64,000 nt of DNA from Gemmatimonadaceae bacterium (GCA_025928185.1 JAICKA010000003.1:1-64000), one strand, 5' to 3'. Positions 25,417-34,254 are shown, counted from the stretch's first letter. Translations and numbers: made by a program. Notes: generated by a model from the sequence alone, not told the origin.

Positions 25417-26393
25417 CGCGCTCGGTGCTGCTTGGCCTTGCGCTGTGCATTGGCGCGGTGCGGGCGAATGCTCAGGTCGAAGCGCCGGAGCGGCTGGATC
25501 GCGGGCGCTTTACCGCCGTGTATTTTCCCAGCGAGCGCCTGCTCGCACACTCGCTGCTCGACGAAGCGGTGCGAACGGACACGTTTCCCGGCTTGCCGCG
25601 GCCGGTCGAGCACGTGCTGATTGCCCTCGCGCCGGACCGCGCGCGCTTTCGGGACTGGGTCGGCCCCGACGCGCCGGAGTGGGGCGCGGCGATCACCTTT
25701 CCGGATTCCCGTCGGATCGTGATGCAGGGCCGCTACGCGGGCGCCGACGCGGCCGATCCGCGCGAAGTGATCCGCCACGAGCTGGCACACCTGGCGCTGC
25801 ACGAGTACCTCGGCGATCTGCCGCCGCGGTGGTTCGATGAGGGGTATGCGAGCTACGCCGGCGGAGAGTGGGGACGGAACGACGCGCTGGCGGCGAACGT
25901 CGCGATCGCATTGCGCGGCACGCCGTCGTTCGACCAACTGGATGAAGACCTGAGCGGCGGGTCGTCGCGGGCGCGCGACGCATATGCGCTCGCGTATCGC
26001 GCCGTGTCGGACCTCGCGGCGCTCGATCCGGCCCATGGATTATCGCGGTTCTTCGCCGCGTGGCGGGGCACCGGCAGCATCGACAAGGCGATGCGGAGCA
26101 CGTACGGCATCACGTTCGACGCCTACGAGTCGCGTTGGCGGGCGAGCGTGCGTCGCCGGTACGGCGCACTGGCGCTGATCGGCGATCTCTCGGTGGGCGG
26201 CGTGCTGCTGCTCGTGCTGATCATGCCGCTGTACGTCGCCCGGCGCCGGCGCGAGCGAGCGCGATTGGCGACGCTGCTTGCGGCGGACGAGGCCGCGGAG
26301 CGCGCGGCCCGACGCGGCGCAATCGAAGCTCTGCTGCGTGGGGATGACGTGGATGATTTCGGGGGCGATCCGCCGGCCGCGCCGCAATCCTAA
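25359..26393 (+). CDS. Membrane-anchored gluzincin-like metallopeptidase (peptidase MA-like)
   Basis: A 344-residue protein with an N-terminal signal segment (basic residues, then SVLLGLALCIGAVRANA), a zinc-binding HELAH (140-144) with a downstream EGYASY (Glu161) that would be the third ligand, a C-terminal membrane helix (about 270-292) and a basic/acidic cytoplasmic tail. This pattern fits the peptidase_MA_2-like gluzincins. The GTG at 25359 lies inside the TPR gene by 58 bases; GTG 25425 is an alternative but would give a signal peptide without positive charges. Substrate unknown. Confidence 0.75.
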   Translation: MGKALRGRAEDRGGRRRAVARSVLLGLALCIGAVRANAQVEAPERLDRGRFTAVYFPSERLLAHSLLDEAVRTDTFPGLPRPVEHVLIALAPDRARFRDWVGPDAPEWGAAITFPDSRRIVMQGRYAGADAADPREVIRHELAHLALHEYLGDLPPRWFDEGYASYAGGEWGRNDALAANVAIALRGTPSFDQLDEDLSGGSSRARDAYALAYRAVSDLAALDPAHGLSRFFAAWRGTGSIDKAMRSTYGITFDAYESRWRASVRRRYGALALIGDLSVGGVLLLVLIMPLYVARRRRERARLATLLAADEAAERAARRGAIEALLRGDDVDDFGGDPPAAPQS

Positions 26394-26445
26394 TCGTCTC
26401 GTCATCTTGCGGTAACGGGTGTGTAACTTCGCGTCACCACGTTGC

Positions 26446-26474
26446 TTGACACCCCTACAGGCGCGGTCTACACT
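26446..26474 (+). promoter_or_regulatory. Sigma-70-type promoter upstream of the small membrane protein and tRNA-Val
   Basis: A perfect -35 hexamer TTGACA (26446-26451), exactly 17 bases of spacer, and a -10-like TACACT (26469-26474). Transcription would begin around 26481-26482, only 2-3 bases before the ATG at 26484. No closer promoter is visible for the tRNA gene. Confidence 0.7.
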
Positions 26475-26483
26475 ACATCGCTT

Positions 26484-26654
26484 ATGGCACAGGTCGAGAC
26501 GTCGCCGCGTACGCGGGGCTGGTTGTGGTGGGGGATTTCGCTGGTCGTCATCATCGCTGGATTCGCCGATCTGGCGCGTGGTGGCGATACGATTGCGCCG
26601 ATTCTGCTCGCCATCGGCTACTGCGTCCTCGTGCCGATTGCCATCCTGAAATAG
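26484..26654 (+). CDS. Small membrane protein, 56 residues, probably leaderless
   Basis: A short cytoplasmic N-terminus (MAQVETSPRTRG) is followed by two hydrophobic segments (about 13-28 and 36-55) separated by a charged turn (DLARGGD). No family is recognised. The ATG lies 9 bases after the promoter -10 element, so the mRNA would have almost no 5' leader, and no Shine-Dalgarno can fit. An upstream in-frame ATG at 26442 lies before the -35 box and is rejected. tRNA-Val follows 24 bases after the stop. Confidence 0.7.
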   Translation: MAQVETSPRTRGWLWWGISLVVIIAGFADLARGGDTIAPILLAIGYCVLVPIAILK

Positions 26655-26668
26655 CGCACGTGGGAAGC

Positions 26669-26684
26669 TCGCCCGGCCGGGCGA
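26669..26684. other. 16-base palindrome at the tRNA-Val 5' boundary
   Basis: TCGCCCGGCCGGGCGA is a perfect palindrome that joins the tRNA leader to the first six bases of the acceptor stem. The leader half TCGCCC copies the tRNA's own 3' acceptor strand (TTCGCCC), so it could pair with the 5' acceptor strand in the precursor. Confidence 0.6.
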
Positions 26685-26752
26685 ATAGCTCAGTTGGTTA
26701 GAGCGCCTGCCTTACACGCAGGATGTCGGGGGTTCGAGTCCCTCTTCGCCCA
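26679..26752 (+). tRNA. tRNA-Val, anticodon UAC
   Basis: Complete cloverleaf: acceptor GGGCGAA pairs with TTCGCCC (26745-26751), D arm GCTC/GAGC, anticodon stem CCTGC/GCAGG with loop CTTACAC giving anticodon TAC at 26713-26715, and T arm with TTCGAGT loop. The discriminator base is A at 26752. The 3' CCA is not encoded and must be added by tRNA nucleotidyltransferase. Probably co-transcribed with the small membrane protein gene upstream. Confidence 0.97.
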
Positions 26753-26829
26753 TCGACAGGTTGTGAACAAATCACGAACCCGAGTGCAGTTGCGGGGTAC
26801 TTCAGTTCAACGTTTGGGAGGCTAGAACC

Positions 26830-28572
26830 GTGAAGTCAACGCATCGCCATGCGGCTGCGGCCGCTGGTTTTCTTGCGCTATCCTTGGCGGGTGCGCCGCT
26901 GCTGGCTCAGAATCGAGACATTCAGCGCGGTGGCCCGCCGAATACGGACACTCCGTATATACTGATCGCGACGTTCCACAGCCCGGATCCAAAGCTCGCC
27001 GTCGAGATGTCGGACGAGATGCGGCACCGGGTCCAGGACGAGCACTCGGCCAAGGAGCTGTACGTAATTCCGAAGGCGAGCATCAACGCCACGCTCACGG
27101 CGTCCGGGTACAAGCCCGACTCCGCTCTGAGTGCCGGCGACGTGATGGAGCTCGCCAAGCAGTTGCGCGGCGAGCGGGTGCTCGACGGCACCGTCACGAA
27201 GACGCCGACCGGTGTGCACGTCGAATCGCGTCTGATGATTCGTACCGGCCAGCAGACTTTCACGCAGCCGCTGCCGGCGGTGGACGCGAAGGATCCGGGC
27301 GACGCCGCGAAGACGATCGACAAGGAGCTCACGGCGGCGAGCAAGGCGCTCCCGTCCTATACCGCGTGCACGAACGACCTGCGCGCCGCCAAGTACGACC
27401 AGGCGGTGACTGACGCGCGGGCTGGACTCACTGCGTACCCGCAATCGACGTTCGCGCGTCTCTGCCTGCTCAGCGCGTACACCGCGAGCAAGACAGCGCC
27501 CCAGGACTCGATCATCAGCGCGGCCAACGCCGTGCTGGCGGTGGACTCGACGAGCATCATCGCGCTCAGCAATGCCGCCGACGCGTACAAGGCCAAGGGC
27601 GACACGGCCAAGTCGATCGACTACATGCTGCGCATTTACCGCGCGGACCCGACGAACACGACAATTGGCCGTCAGATCGTGCAAATCATTGCGCAAACGA
27701 ATCCTGCGGCCGCGATTCCCATCATCGACCAGTTGCTCAAGGAGAATCCGTCGGATCCGGAAATGTTGCGGACGAAATGGCTGCTGCAGTTGAATGCCAA
27801 GCAGTACAAGGCTGCGATTGCTTCCGGTGACGCCTACGTCCGCGCCGACTCGGCTGCCGCGACGGTAGATTATTACCAGCGACAGATCGGCGCCGCCCAG
27901 TCCGACAGCAATGCGGCAATGGTGCAGACGCTCGCGGCCAAGGCGGCGCAGAAATTCCCGAACGAAGCGTCGTTCCAACTGCTACTCGCGCAGAGCTATT
28001 ACAAGGCCGGACAGCTTCAGCAGGCGCTCGATGCCGCACGCCGCGCCGCGCAGATCGATCCGAAGAACACGAACGGCTGGCTATTCGTGATCGTCACGCA
28101 GAATGCGCTGAATCAGTCTGATAGCGCGCTGGCTACGGCGCAGAGAGCGGTCGCGTCCGGCGCGAACAAGGATTCGCTGGCGACGGCGTTGCTCGGCAGC
28201 GTCGCCGGTCCCGCCATGAAGAAGGCGCAGGACACCAAAGCACGTGCGGATTGGGAAGCAGCACTCAAAGCTTCACAGGCCGTCGATGCGGTTGCGTCGT
28301 CGCCGCAGAGCAAGTTCTATGTAGGCGTGGCCGCCTATCAGGTGGGCGCCGACGCGGTGAACAACGTGCAGAAGCTCTATAAAGGCAACAAGGCAGAAAG
28401 AGCCCAGGCGTGCGCAGAGGACAAGGTCGCCGAGGATGCGTTCTCCACGGCCGCCATTGCGTTGCCGGCTGGCGGATCGGTGAGCCCCGAAACCGCCGGA
28501 CAGATCATGAACGCGCTCGGCCAGTACGGCGAATTCGTCTCGCAGGTAAAGGCCGCGCTCAAGTGCAAGTGA
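26830..28572 (+). CDS. Secreted TPR-repeat protein
   Basis: A 580-residue protein with a signal peptide (cleavage near APLLA-QN, about residue 26). Residues about 40-170 form an alpha/beta domain possibly akin to the TolB/GGGtGRT-type N-domains that precede TPR arrays; about 180-480 are TPR-like helical repeats (AAKYDQAVTDARAGLTAYPQ pattern); and the C-terminus has several cysteines. GTG start supported by a GGGAGG Shine-Dalgarno (26816-26821). Predicted periplasmic or outer-membrane-associated. A strong terminator follows. Family not recognised. Confidence 0.78.
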   Translation: MKSTHRHAAAAAGFLALSLAGAPLLAQNRDIQRGGPPNTDTPYILIATFHSPDPKLAVEMSDEMRHRVQDEHSAKELYVIPKASINATLTASGYKPDSALSAGDVMELAKQLRGERVLDGTVTKTPTGVHVESRLMIRTGQQTFTQPLPAVDAKDPGDAAKTIDKELTAASKALPSYTACTNDLRAAKYDQAVTDARAGLTAYPQSTFARLCLLSAYTASKTAPQDSIISAANAVLAVDSTSIIALSNAADAYKAKGDTAKSIDYMLRIYRADPTNTTIGRQIVQIIAQTNPAAAIPIIDQLLKENPSDPEMLRTKWLLQLNAKQYKAAIASGDAYVRADSAAATVDYYQRQIGAAQSDSNAAMVQTLAAKAAQKFPNEASFQLLLAQSYYKAGQLQQALDAARRAAQIDPKNTNGWLFVIVTQNALNQSDSALATAQRAVASGANKDSLATALLGSVAGPAMKKAQDTKARADWEAALKASQAVDAVASSPQSKFYVGVAAYQVGADAVNNVQKLYKGNKAERAQACAEDKVAEDAFSTAAIALPAGGSVSPETAGQIMNALGQYGEFVSQVKAALKCK

Positions 28573-28593
28573 GCCCTCGCTCAGCCTGACATT

Positions 28594-28627
28594 GCAACGC
28601 CCGCCGTGCTCTCACGGCGGGCGTTGT
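28594..28627. terminator. Bidirectional hairpin terminator
   Basis: A perfect 13-base-pair GC-rich stem (AACGCCCGCCGTG, 28596-28608, with its complement 28613-28625) and a CTCT loop, between convergent genes. Short T and A flanks on either side would let it end transcription from both strands. Confidence 0.85.
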
Positions 28628-28628
28628 G

Positions 28629-29525
28629 CTATTCGCCCTCCTCGCCGGGCAGATGCGCGACGTGCACCCACAAATCGCGCGCGCGGGCGTGATACGTCAG
28701 CCGTCGCGCGTTCGAGATCTCGCCGTCGACGTTGACCGCGATCGGTTCGCGCCCTTCGATCGTGACCGACTTCACCTGCACATAGTGCACGCCTTCCTCG
28801 CCGACGTGCTCGCCGCGCTTGAGCCGCAGCAGTCGCCGCGCGAAATCGCCGCGCGACATCGCTTCGATCACGCACAGGTCGATCAATCCGTCGGTTACCG
28901 AAGCCATCGGCGTCATGAGCGTACCGCCGCCGGTGGCGCGCGCCAGACCGATGGCGAACAGCAGAAAGTCGCCGGTATACGAAAACCCGTCGGCCGTGAA
29001 GCGCGCGTATGTCGGGCGGAAGTCGGCGAACTTGCGCATGCCGCTGATCGCGTACGCCACAGGGCCAAGCGATTCCTTCGCCTCGGCCGGCGTTTCGGCA
29101 GTCGCCTCCGCGCCCACACCTCCGGTCGAGACGTTCAGAAATCGTCGCCCGTTCAACGCGCAGGTATCCAGTCGCCTGGGCTTGCGTTGGAGGATAACAT
29201 CCATGGCATGATCGGCATCCGCCGGTATGCCCACCTGTCGCGCAAAATCGTTCGCCGTTCCCAGCGGGATGATGCCGAGCGGCACGTCGTACCCATCGAG
29301 CCCATTCACCACTTCGTTGACCGTGCCGTCGCCCCCCGCCGCGGCGACGACATCCACGCCGCGCCGTGCCGCATCGGTCGCGAGCGCGGCCGCTTCGCCG
29401 CTTTCGAACGTGATGTGGACTTCGACCAAATGGCCCTTGTCGCGCACCCAGTTCACGAGGTGGCGCAGATCGGGTCGGTCAGCGCGCGCGCCGTGGACGA
29501 TGAGCGCGATGTGCCTGGATTTCAT
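28629..29525 (-). CDS. YegS/diacylglycerol-kinase-family lipid kinase
   Basis: A 298-residue protein with the DAGK catalytic-domain signature GGDGTVNE (64-71) and IIPLGTANDFA, then the second beta-sandwich domain ending in VNVDGEI. Members phosphorylate diacylglycerol, sphingosine-like or phosphatidylglycerol lipids at the membrane using ATP; the exact lipid cannot be told. Its ATG shares the tetranucleotide CATG (29523-29526) with the ATG of rsmH on the other strand. Confidence 0.9.
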   Translation of the reverse strand: MKSRHIALIVHGARADRPDLRHLVNWVRDKGHLVEVHITFESGEAAALATDAARRGVDVVAAAGGDGTVNEVVNGLDGYDVPLGIIPLGTANDFARQVGIPADADHAMDVILQRKPRRLDTCALNGRRFLNVSTGGVGAEATAETPAEAKESLGPVAYAISGMRKFADFRPTYARFTADGFSYTGDFLLFAIGLARATGGGTLMTPMASVTDGLIDLCVIEAMSRGDFARRLLRLKRGEHVGEEGVHYVQVKSVTIEGREPIAVNVDGEISNARRLTYHARARDLWVHVAHLPGEEGE

Positions 29526-30453
29526 GCCGTCGACTAGCGCATATCACGCGCCTGTGCTCGCCAGCGAAGTGGTGGCGCTGCTGGCTGGAGCGCGTCACGT
29601 GCTCGACTGCACGCTGGGCGGCGGCGGGCACGCGGTCGCGTTGCTCGAGTCAGGCGCGGAGCGCGTGTTCGGCATCGATCGCGACCCCGAGGCGCTCGCC
29701 ACGGCGACGGCGCGGCTCGCGCCCTATGCCGATGCGGGCCGGTTCGCGTCCGCGCAAGCCAACTACGCCGATGCCGCCGAGCTGCCGGCGCTGGAAGGCC
29801 TGCGGTTCGACGGCGTGTTGCTCGACCTCGGCATCTCGTCGCACCAGGTGGACGCCGCCGCCCGCGGCTTCACCTTTCGCCCCGGTGCGCCGCTCGACAT
29901 GCGCATGGGCGCTGACGCCACGAACGATGCGGCGAGCCTGCTGAACGGCGAGGATGAGCAAACGCTCACGACGCTGTTTCGCGAGTACGGCGACGAGCCG
30001 AAGGGCGGCCGTCTGGCGCGTGAAATCGTTCGCCGGCGGGGCGTACGGCCGTTCGAGACGAGCGACGATCTGGTCGGCGCGATCCGCGCCGTGCTCGGGC
30101 CGCGGAGCGGGGCGGGCGACTTCGCGCGGTTGTTCCAGGCCGTGCGCATCGCGGTGAACGACGAGCTGCCCGGACTGACGCGAGCCCTGCCCGCGTTGCG
30201 CGACATCCTCTCGCCCGGCGGAGTCATGGTGGTGATCGCCTATCACTCGGGGGAGGACCGGATCGTCAAGCACGCATTCCGCGAGTGGAGCGCCGAGTGC
30301 GTCTGCCCGCCGAAGCAGCCGGTGTGTACCTGCCGCGGCCGGTCGCTGGGGCGCACGCTCACCAGGCGCGCCGTGACCGCCTCCGCGCTGGAAATCGAAC
30401 AGAACCCCCGCGCGCGCAGTGCGCGGTTGCGAGCATGGCAAAGCGCCGCGTAA
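29524..30453 (+). CDS. rsmH: 16S rRNA m4C1402 methyltransferase RsmH
   Basis: A 309-residue SAM-dependent methyltransferase. Motifs: YHAPVLASEVV at the start, LDCTLGGGGHA (SAM loop), GVLLDLGISSHQVD, FTFRPGAPLDMRM, VVIAYHSGEDRIVK and the Cys-rich CVCPPKQPVCTC. Starts at ATG 29524. First gene of the dcw cluster here; the usual upstream mraZ is missing and replaced by the divergent lipid kinase. Any promoter must lie within the kinase coding sequence. Confidence 0.95.
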   Translation: MPSTSAYHAPVLASEVVALLAGARHVLDCTLGGGGHAVALLESGAERVFGIDRDPEALATATARLAPYADAGRFASAQANYADAAELPALEGLRFDGVLLDLGISSHQVDAAARGFTFRPGAPLDMRMGADATNDAASLLNGEDEQTLTTLFREYGDEPKGGRLAREIVRRRGVRPFETSDDLVGAIRAVLGPRSGAGDFARLFQAVRIAVNDELPGLTRALPALRDILSPGGVMVVIAYHSGEDRIVKHAFREWSAECVCPPKQPVCTCRGRSLGRTLTRRAVTASALEIEQNPRARSARLRAWQSAA

Positions 30454-30764
30454 CCGCGGCGCGCCGCCGCTCGCTGATCGCGCTCGTGCTCGTTGGTTTC
30501 GTCCTGGTGACTACGGGCGTCATAGCACGGAGAGTGGTCGGTGTTCGCCAGCAGAGCGAGATCCGCAAGCTGCAGGCGCAGCGCGACGCGCTCGACGCCA
30601 AGCGGGTGCGACTGGAAAGCGCGATCCGCGATGCGTCGAGCCGCGAACGGCTGGAGCCGATCGCCGAGCAACGGCTCAACATGCACATCCCGACTCCGGA
30701 GCAGCAGATTTTTCTGACCCACACGCGCGGCGCGCGGCCGCAACCGGCGCGTGATTCGCTCTAG
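30435..30764 (+). CDS. ftsL: FtsL-like septum formation protein
   Basis: A 109-residue protein with a basic cytoplasmic start (MAKRRVTAARRRS), one membrane helix (about 14-35) and a short periplasmic coiled coil (IRKLQAQRDALDAKRVRLES), the standard FtsL/DivIC topology. FtsL forms the FtsQLB complex that activates FtsWI. The ATG at 30435 overlaps rsmH by 19 bases. Identity rests on topology and position, as FtsL sequences are poorly conserved. Confidence 0.82.
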   Translation: MAKRRVTAARRRSLIALVLVGFVLVTTGVIARRVVGVRQQSEIRKLQAQRDALDAKRVRLESAIRDASSRERLEPIAEQRLNMHIPTPEQQIFLTHTRGARPQPARDSL

Positions 30765-32778
30765 CCGCATCGGGCTGGCACACGCCACACTCGCGCTGTT
30801 CGCGATCGCGATCATCGCCAAGGCTGCGGACGTCCAGCTGGTCCACGGTGCGACGTGGCGCGCCCGCGCGTCGCGGCAGCAGTCCGCCGAGCGAACGGTA
30901 CCGGCGCCCCGCGGCGAGATCCTGGACGCCACGCACCGCGTGCTGGCGCAGAGCCGCGAGATGGTGCGCCTGGAGATTTCGCCCCGAGACGTGAACGAGC
31001 CCGGTCGGCTGCGGCGCGCGTTGGCCGCGCTGCACGTCGACCAGTCGCTCATCGCGCGTGCGCTGAATCCGAAGAGCCATTACCTCGTGCTGCCCGGGCG
31101 GTTTCTGGCCGTGGACGCCGCGCCGGCCATGGCGGTGCTCGGTGTCCACTCGTTCGCCACGATCATGCGCGGCTACGCGGCGTCGGACGGCGCGCAAGCC
31201 ATCATCGGACATGTCGACGCGAACAATCGTCCGGTGGACGGCATCGAGCTGTCGCTCGACGCGGTGCTCCGCGGCACGCCGGGCAGCGCGACGATTTTCA
31301 AGGATTCGCACGGCCAGGGCCGCGAGTCGCCGACCGCGCCCGGCACGCCGCCCAGGCGCGGCGACGACGTCGTGCTCACGATCAATGCGGATCTCCAGGA
31401 GATCGCCGAGCGCGCGCTAGGCGACGCGGTGGAACGGATGGGTGCCGAGGGCGGCGACATCGTCATTCTCGATCCGCACACCGGCGAGATTCTGGCGCTG
31501 GCCAGCCGTCGCCTCGATCCGCACGTGGCCGCGACGACGGCGCTGAGCGAGCCGTTCGAGCCGGGTTCCACGGCCAAGCCGTTCATTGCGGCCGGGTTGC
31601 TCGAGCGCGGGCTGGTGCAACCCACGGACTCGGTGGATACCGGCAACGGCGTGTTCGACATCAACGGCCGATTGATTCACGACGAGCATCGCGTCGGGCG
31701 CGCGCCGCTGGCCGACGTGCTGCGCTGGTCGAGCAACATCGGTATCGTGAAATTCGCCGAGCGGCTCACGCCACAGCAGGAATACGAAACGTTCCGCGAT
31801 TTCGGCTTCGGCATGCCGACGGGTGTGGACTACCCCACGGAATCGTCTGGAAGCTTGCGGCCGCCGGGTGTGTGGTCGAAGCAGTCGGCCAATTCGATGG
31901 CAATGGGTTACGAGATCTCGGTCACGCCGCTGCAGCTGGCGGCGGCGTACGCGACGTTCGCCAATGGCGGCAAGCTCATCGAGCCGGCGCTGGTCAAGGC
32001 GATTGTGGCCCCGGACGGCTCCATTCGGTATCGGCACACGCCGCGAGTGGTCCGACAGGTCATGCCCACCGCCGTCGCCGACCGCGTCCGCCACATGCTG
32101 CTCGACGTCGTGGACGAAGGCACCGCACTGCAGGCGGCACTCGACAACTATCTGCTCGCCGGCAAGACAGGTACGCCGCGGAGCACGGTGCGCGGTCATT
32201 ACGTCGCCGGACGCTACAACCCGAACTTCGTCGGGTTGTTTCCCGGCGATGCTCCGCAATACGTGATCGTGGTCAAGCTCGAAGCGCCTCAGAGCTCGAT
32301 CTTCGCCGCACGGACGGCCGCGCCGGTCACGAAGGCCATCCTGCAAGCGGCCATCGCGGCGCGCGATGCCGCACTCGATCGTGGCAAGCTCGCGTCGAGC
32401 ATGTCGGCGGCGCGCAGCGATTCGTTGCATCATGAGGTGACGCAGGCCGCCCACCCGATGCGTCTGGCCACCGCCGACCGCGAGACTACGACGGTGACTC
32501 GGGACAGCGCGGTCGACCATGTGGCCGCAGCCCCGTACGTGATCACGCTGCCGGCTCGTTTGGCCGGACCGCCGGCCCATGTGCCGCGCGCGGTGCCGGA
32601 CATTCGCGGACTCGACCTGCGCGACGCGGTGCGTTCGTTGCACAGTGCTGGCTTCCGCGTTCAGCTCGCGCACGACCGCCGAGCTGGCGACGCGGCCGAT
32701 GCCGTGACTCTGACGGAGCCGGCCGCCGGCGAAATGGCGCCGACCGGAACGCTCGTTCGACTGCTCATCGACTACTGA
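30751..32778 (+). CDS. ftsI: Division-type penicillin-binding transpeptidase with C-terminal PASTA domain
   Basis: A 675-residue class B PBP: N-terminal membrane anchor (about 8-25), dimerisation domain, and transpeptidase domain with SxxK at Ser273-Lys276 (GSTAK), SxN at 327-329 (SSN) and KTG at 472-474. After an Ala-rich linker (about 530-600) a single PASTA domain (about 605-675; VPDIRGLDLRDAVRSL) ends the protein. It cross-links septal peptidoglycan with FtsW. GTG start overlaps ftsL by 14 bases. PASTA tails are typical of SpoVD/PBP2x-like enzymes. Confidence 0.95.
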   Translation: MIRSSRIGLAHATLALFAIAIIAKAADVQLVHGATWRARASRQQSAERTVPAPRGEILDATHRVLAQSREMVRLEISPRDVNEPGRLRRALAALHVDQSLIARALNPKSHYLVLPGRFLAVDAAPAMAVLGVHSFATIMRGYAASDGAQAIIGHVDANNRPVDGIELSLDAVLRGTPGSATIFKDSHGQGRESPTAPGTPPRRGDDVVLTINADLQEIAERALGDAVERMGAEGGDIVILDPHTGEILALASRRLDPHVAATTALSEPFEPGSTAKPFIAAGLLERGLVQPTDSVDTGNGVFDINGRLIHDEHRVGRAPLADVLRWSSNIGIVKFAERLTPQQEYETFRDFGFGMPTGVDYPTESSGSLRPPGVWSKQSANSMAMGYEISVTPLQLAAAYATFANGGKLIEPALVKAIVAPDGSIRYRHTPRVVRQVMPTAVADRVRHMLLDVVDEGTALQAALDNYLLAGKTGTPRSTVRGHYVAGRYNPNFVGLFPGDAPQYVIVVKLEAPQSSIFAARTAAPVTKAILQAAIAARDAALDRGKLASSMSAARSDSLHHEVTQAAHPMRLATADRETTTVTRDSAVDHVAAAPYVITLPARLAGPPAHVPRAVPDIRGLDLRDAVRSLHSAGFRVQLAHDRRAGDAADAVTLTEPAAGEMAPTGTLVRLLIDY

Positions 32779-34254
32779 ATGCACGCTAATCTCGACTTGA
32801 TCGCGCGCGCGCTGGACGAGGCCGGGCTGCTCGTCGAACGGCACGGCGCGTTGCCGACGATTGTGTCCGGGATCACCGATGACAGCCGCGCGGTCGAACA
32901 GAACGGATTGTTCGTCGCCGTCCGCGGCACCGAGCGCGACGGACACGATTACCTCGACAGCGCGGCCGCCGCCGGAGCGGCAGCGGCGATCGTGCAGGAC
33001 GCGGCGCGCACGCAGCTGCCGTCACTCGTGGTGAACGACGGTCGTCGCGCCGCGGCAGTCGCGGCTGCCGCCGCGTACGAATTTCCGGCGCGCGATCTTC
33101 AGATCGTCGGCGTCACGGGCACCAACGGCAAGACGACGACGGTCAACATGCTGCGCCACCTGCTCGACGAACGTGGCTCGCGCAGTGCGTCGATCGGCAC
33201 GCTCGGCGTGCTGCTCGGCAGCCGCGGCCAGCCGATCGAAGGTGGAAGCGGTCTCACGACGCCGGGGCCGGTCGAGTTGCAGCGCGTCTTTCGCGAGCTG
33301 CACGATTCCGGAGTGCGGCGCATCGCGATGGAGGTGTCGTCGCACTCGCTCGATCAGCACCGCATCGAGGGCGTGCTGTTCGACGCGGTGACGTTCACCA
33401 ACTTCACACGCGACCATCTGGATTATCACAAGACGATGGAGCGCTACTTTGCCGCGAAAGCGAAGCTGCTCGACTATCTCCTGCCGCACGGGACCGTGCT
33501 CACCAATCTCGACGATCAGGCGTGGCTCGCGCTGCGCACCGAGCGCCGGCGCGTGACGTTCAGCCAGCGGGTGCCCACCGCGGAGGTGCACGCCGAGAAC
33601 ATCCGCTACGGTCCGCGCGGCAGCGAGTGGGATCTGGTGCTCGGGCCCGACCGCACGTCGGTGCAGCTGCCGCTCATCGGCGATTTCAATGTCATCAACG
33701 CGCTCGGTGCAGCGGCTACCGCGTACGCGCTCGGCGTGAGCGCCGACCGAATCGGCAAGCGCCTGTCGTCGATGCCGCAGGTGCCGGGTCGGCTGGAGGT
33801 GCTCCGCGAATCGCCAACGGTGCTGCGCGATTACGCGCACACGCCTGACGCGCTGTCTCGCGCACTGGCCGCCATCCGACCGTTCACGCCAGGGCGCATC
33901 ATCCTGGTCTTCGGCTGCGGAGGCGACCGCGATCGCGGCAAGCGGCCGGAGATGGGCGCGATCGCGTCGAAGCAGGCCGACCTCGCGATCGTGACGAGCG
34001 ACAATCCGCGCACCGAAGATCCGGAGCGCATCCTCGATGACATCGAAGCCGGCATGACGACGCCGCACGAGCGGATCGAAGACCGGCGCGCGGCGATCGC
34101 GCGCGCGCTCGAGCTCGCGGCCGCCGACGACGTCGTTCTGCTCGCCGGCAAGGGCCATGAGACCTATCAGGTGCGAGGCACCACGCGATTGCCATTCGAT
34201 GAGAAAATCGTGGTGACGGAACTCTCGACACACGCCGGCGCGGAGCGCGCGTGA
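32779..34254 (+). CDS. murE: UDP-MurNAc-tripeptide ligase MurE (meso-DAP type)
   Basis: A 491-residue Mur ligase adding the third stem-peptide residue. ATP loop GTNGKTT (114-120), the EVSSHSLDQHR motif, and DNPR (408-411) in SDNPRTEDP, the motif that selects meso-diaminopimelate over lysine. So the cell wall is predicted to be of the meso-DAP type. Starts directly after the ftsI stop; its own stop overlaps murF (GTGA). Confidence 0.96.
   Translation: MHANLDLIARALDEAGLLVERHGALPTIVSGITDDSRAVEQNGLFVAVRGTERDGHDYLDSAAAAGAAAAIVQDAARTQLPSLVVNDGRRAAAVAAAAAYEFPARDLQIVGVTGTNGKTTTVNMLRHLLDERGSRSASIGTLGVLLGSRGQPIEGGSGLTTPGPVELQRVFRELHDSGVRRIAMEVSSHSLDQHRIEGVLFDAVTFTNFTRDHLDYHKTMERYFAAKAKLLDYLLPHGTVLTNLDDQAWLALRTERRRVTFSQRVPTAEVHAENIRYGPRGSEWDLVLGPDRTSVQLPLIGDFNVINALGAAATAYALGVSADRIGKRLSSMPQVPGRLEVLRESPTVLRDYAHTPDALSRALAAIRPFTPGRIILVFGCGGDRDRGKRPEMGAIASKQADLAIVTSDNPRTEDPERILDDIEAGMTTPHERIEDRRAAIARALELAAADDVVLLAGKGHETYQVRGTTRLPFDEKIVVTELSTHAGAERA

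Noticed and set aside
26442-26483. Upstream ATG for the 56-residue protein
   Set aside because: It lies before the TTGACA -35 element, so it would not be in the transcript made from that promoter.
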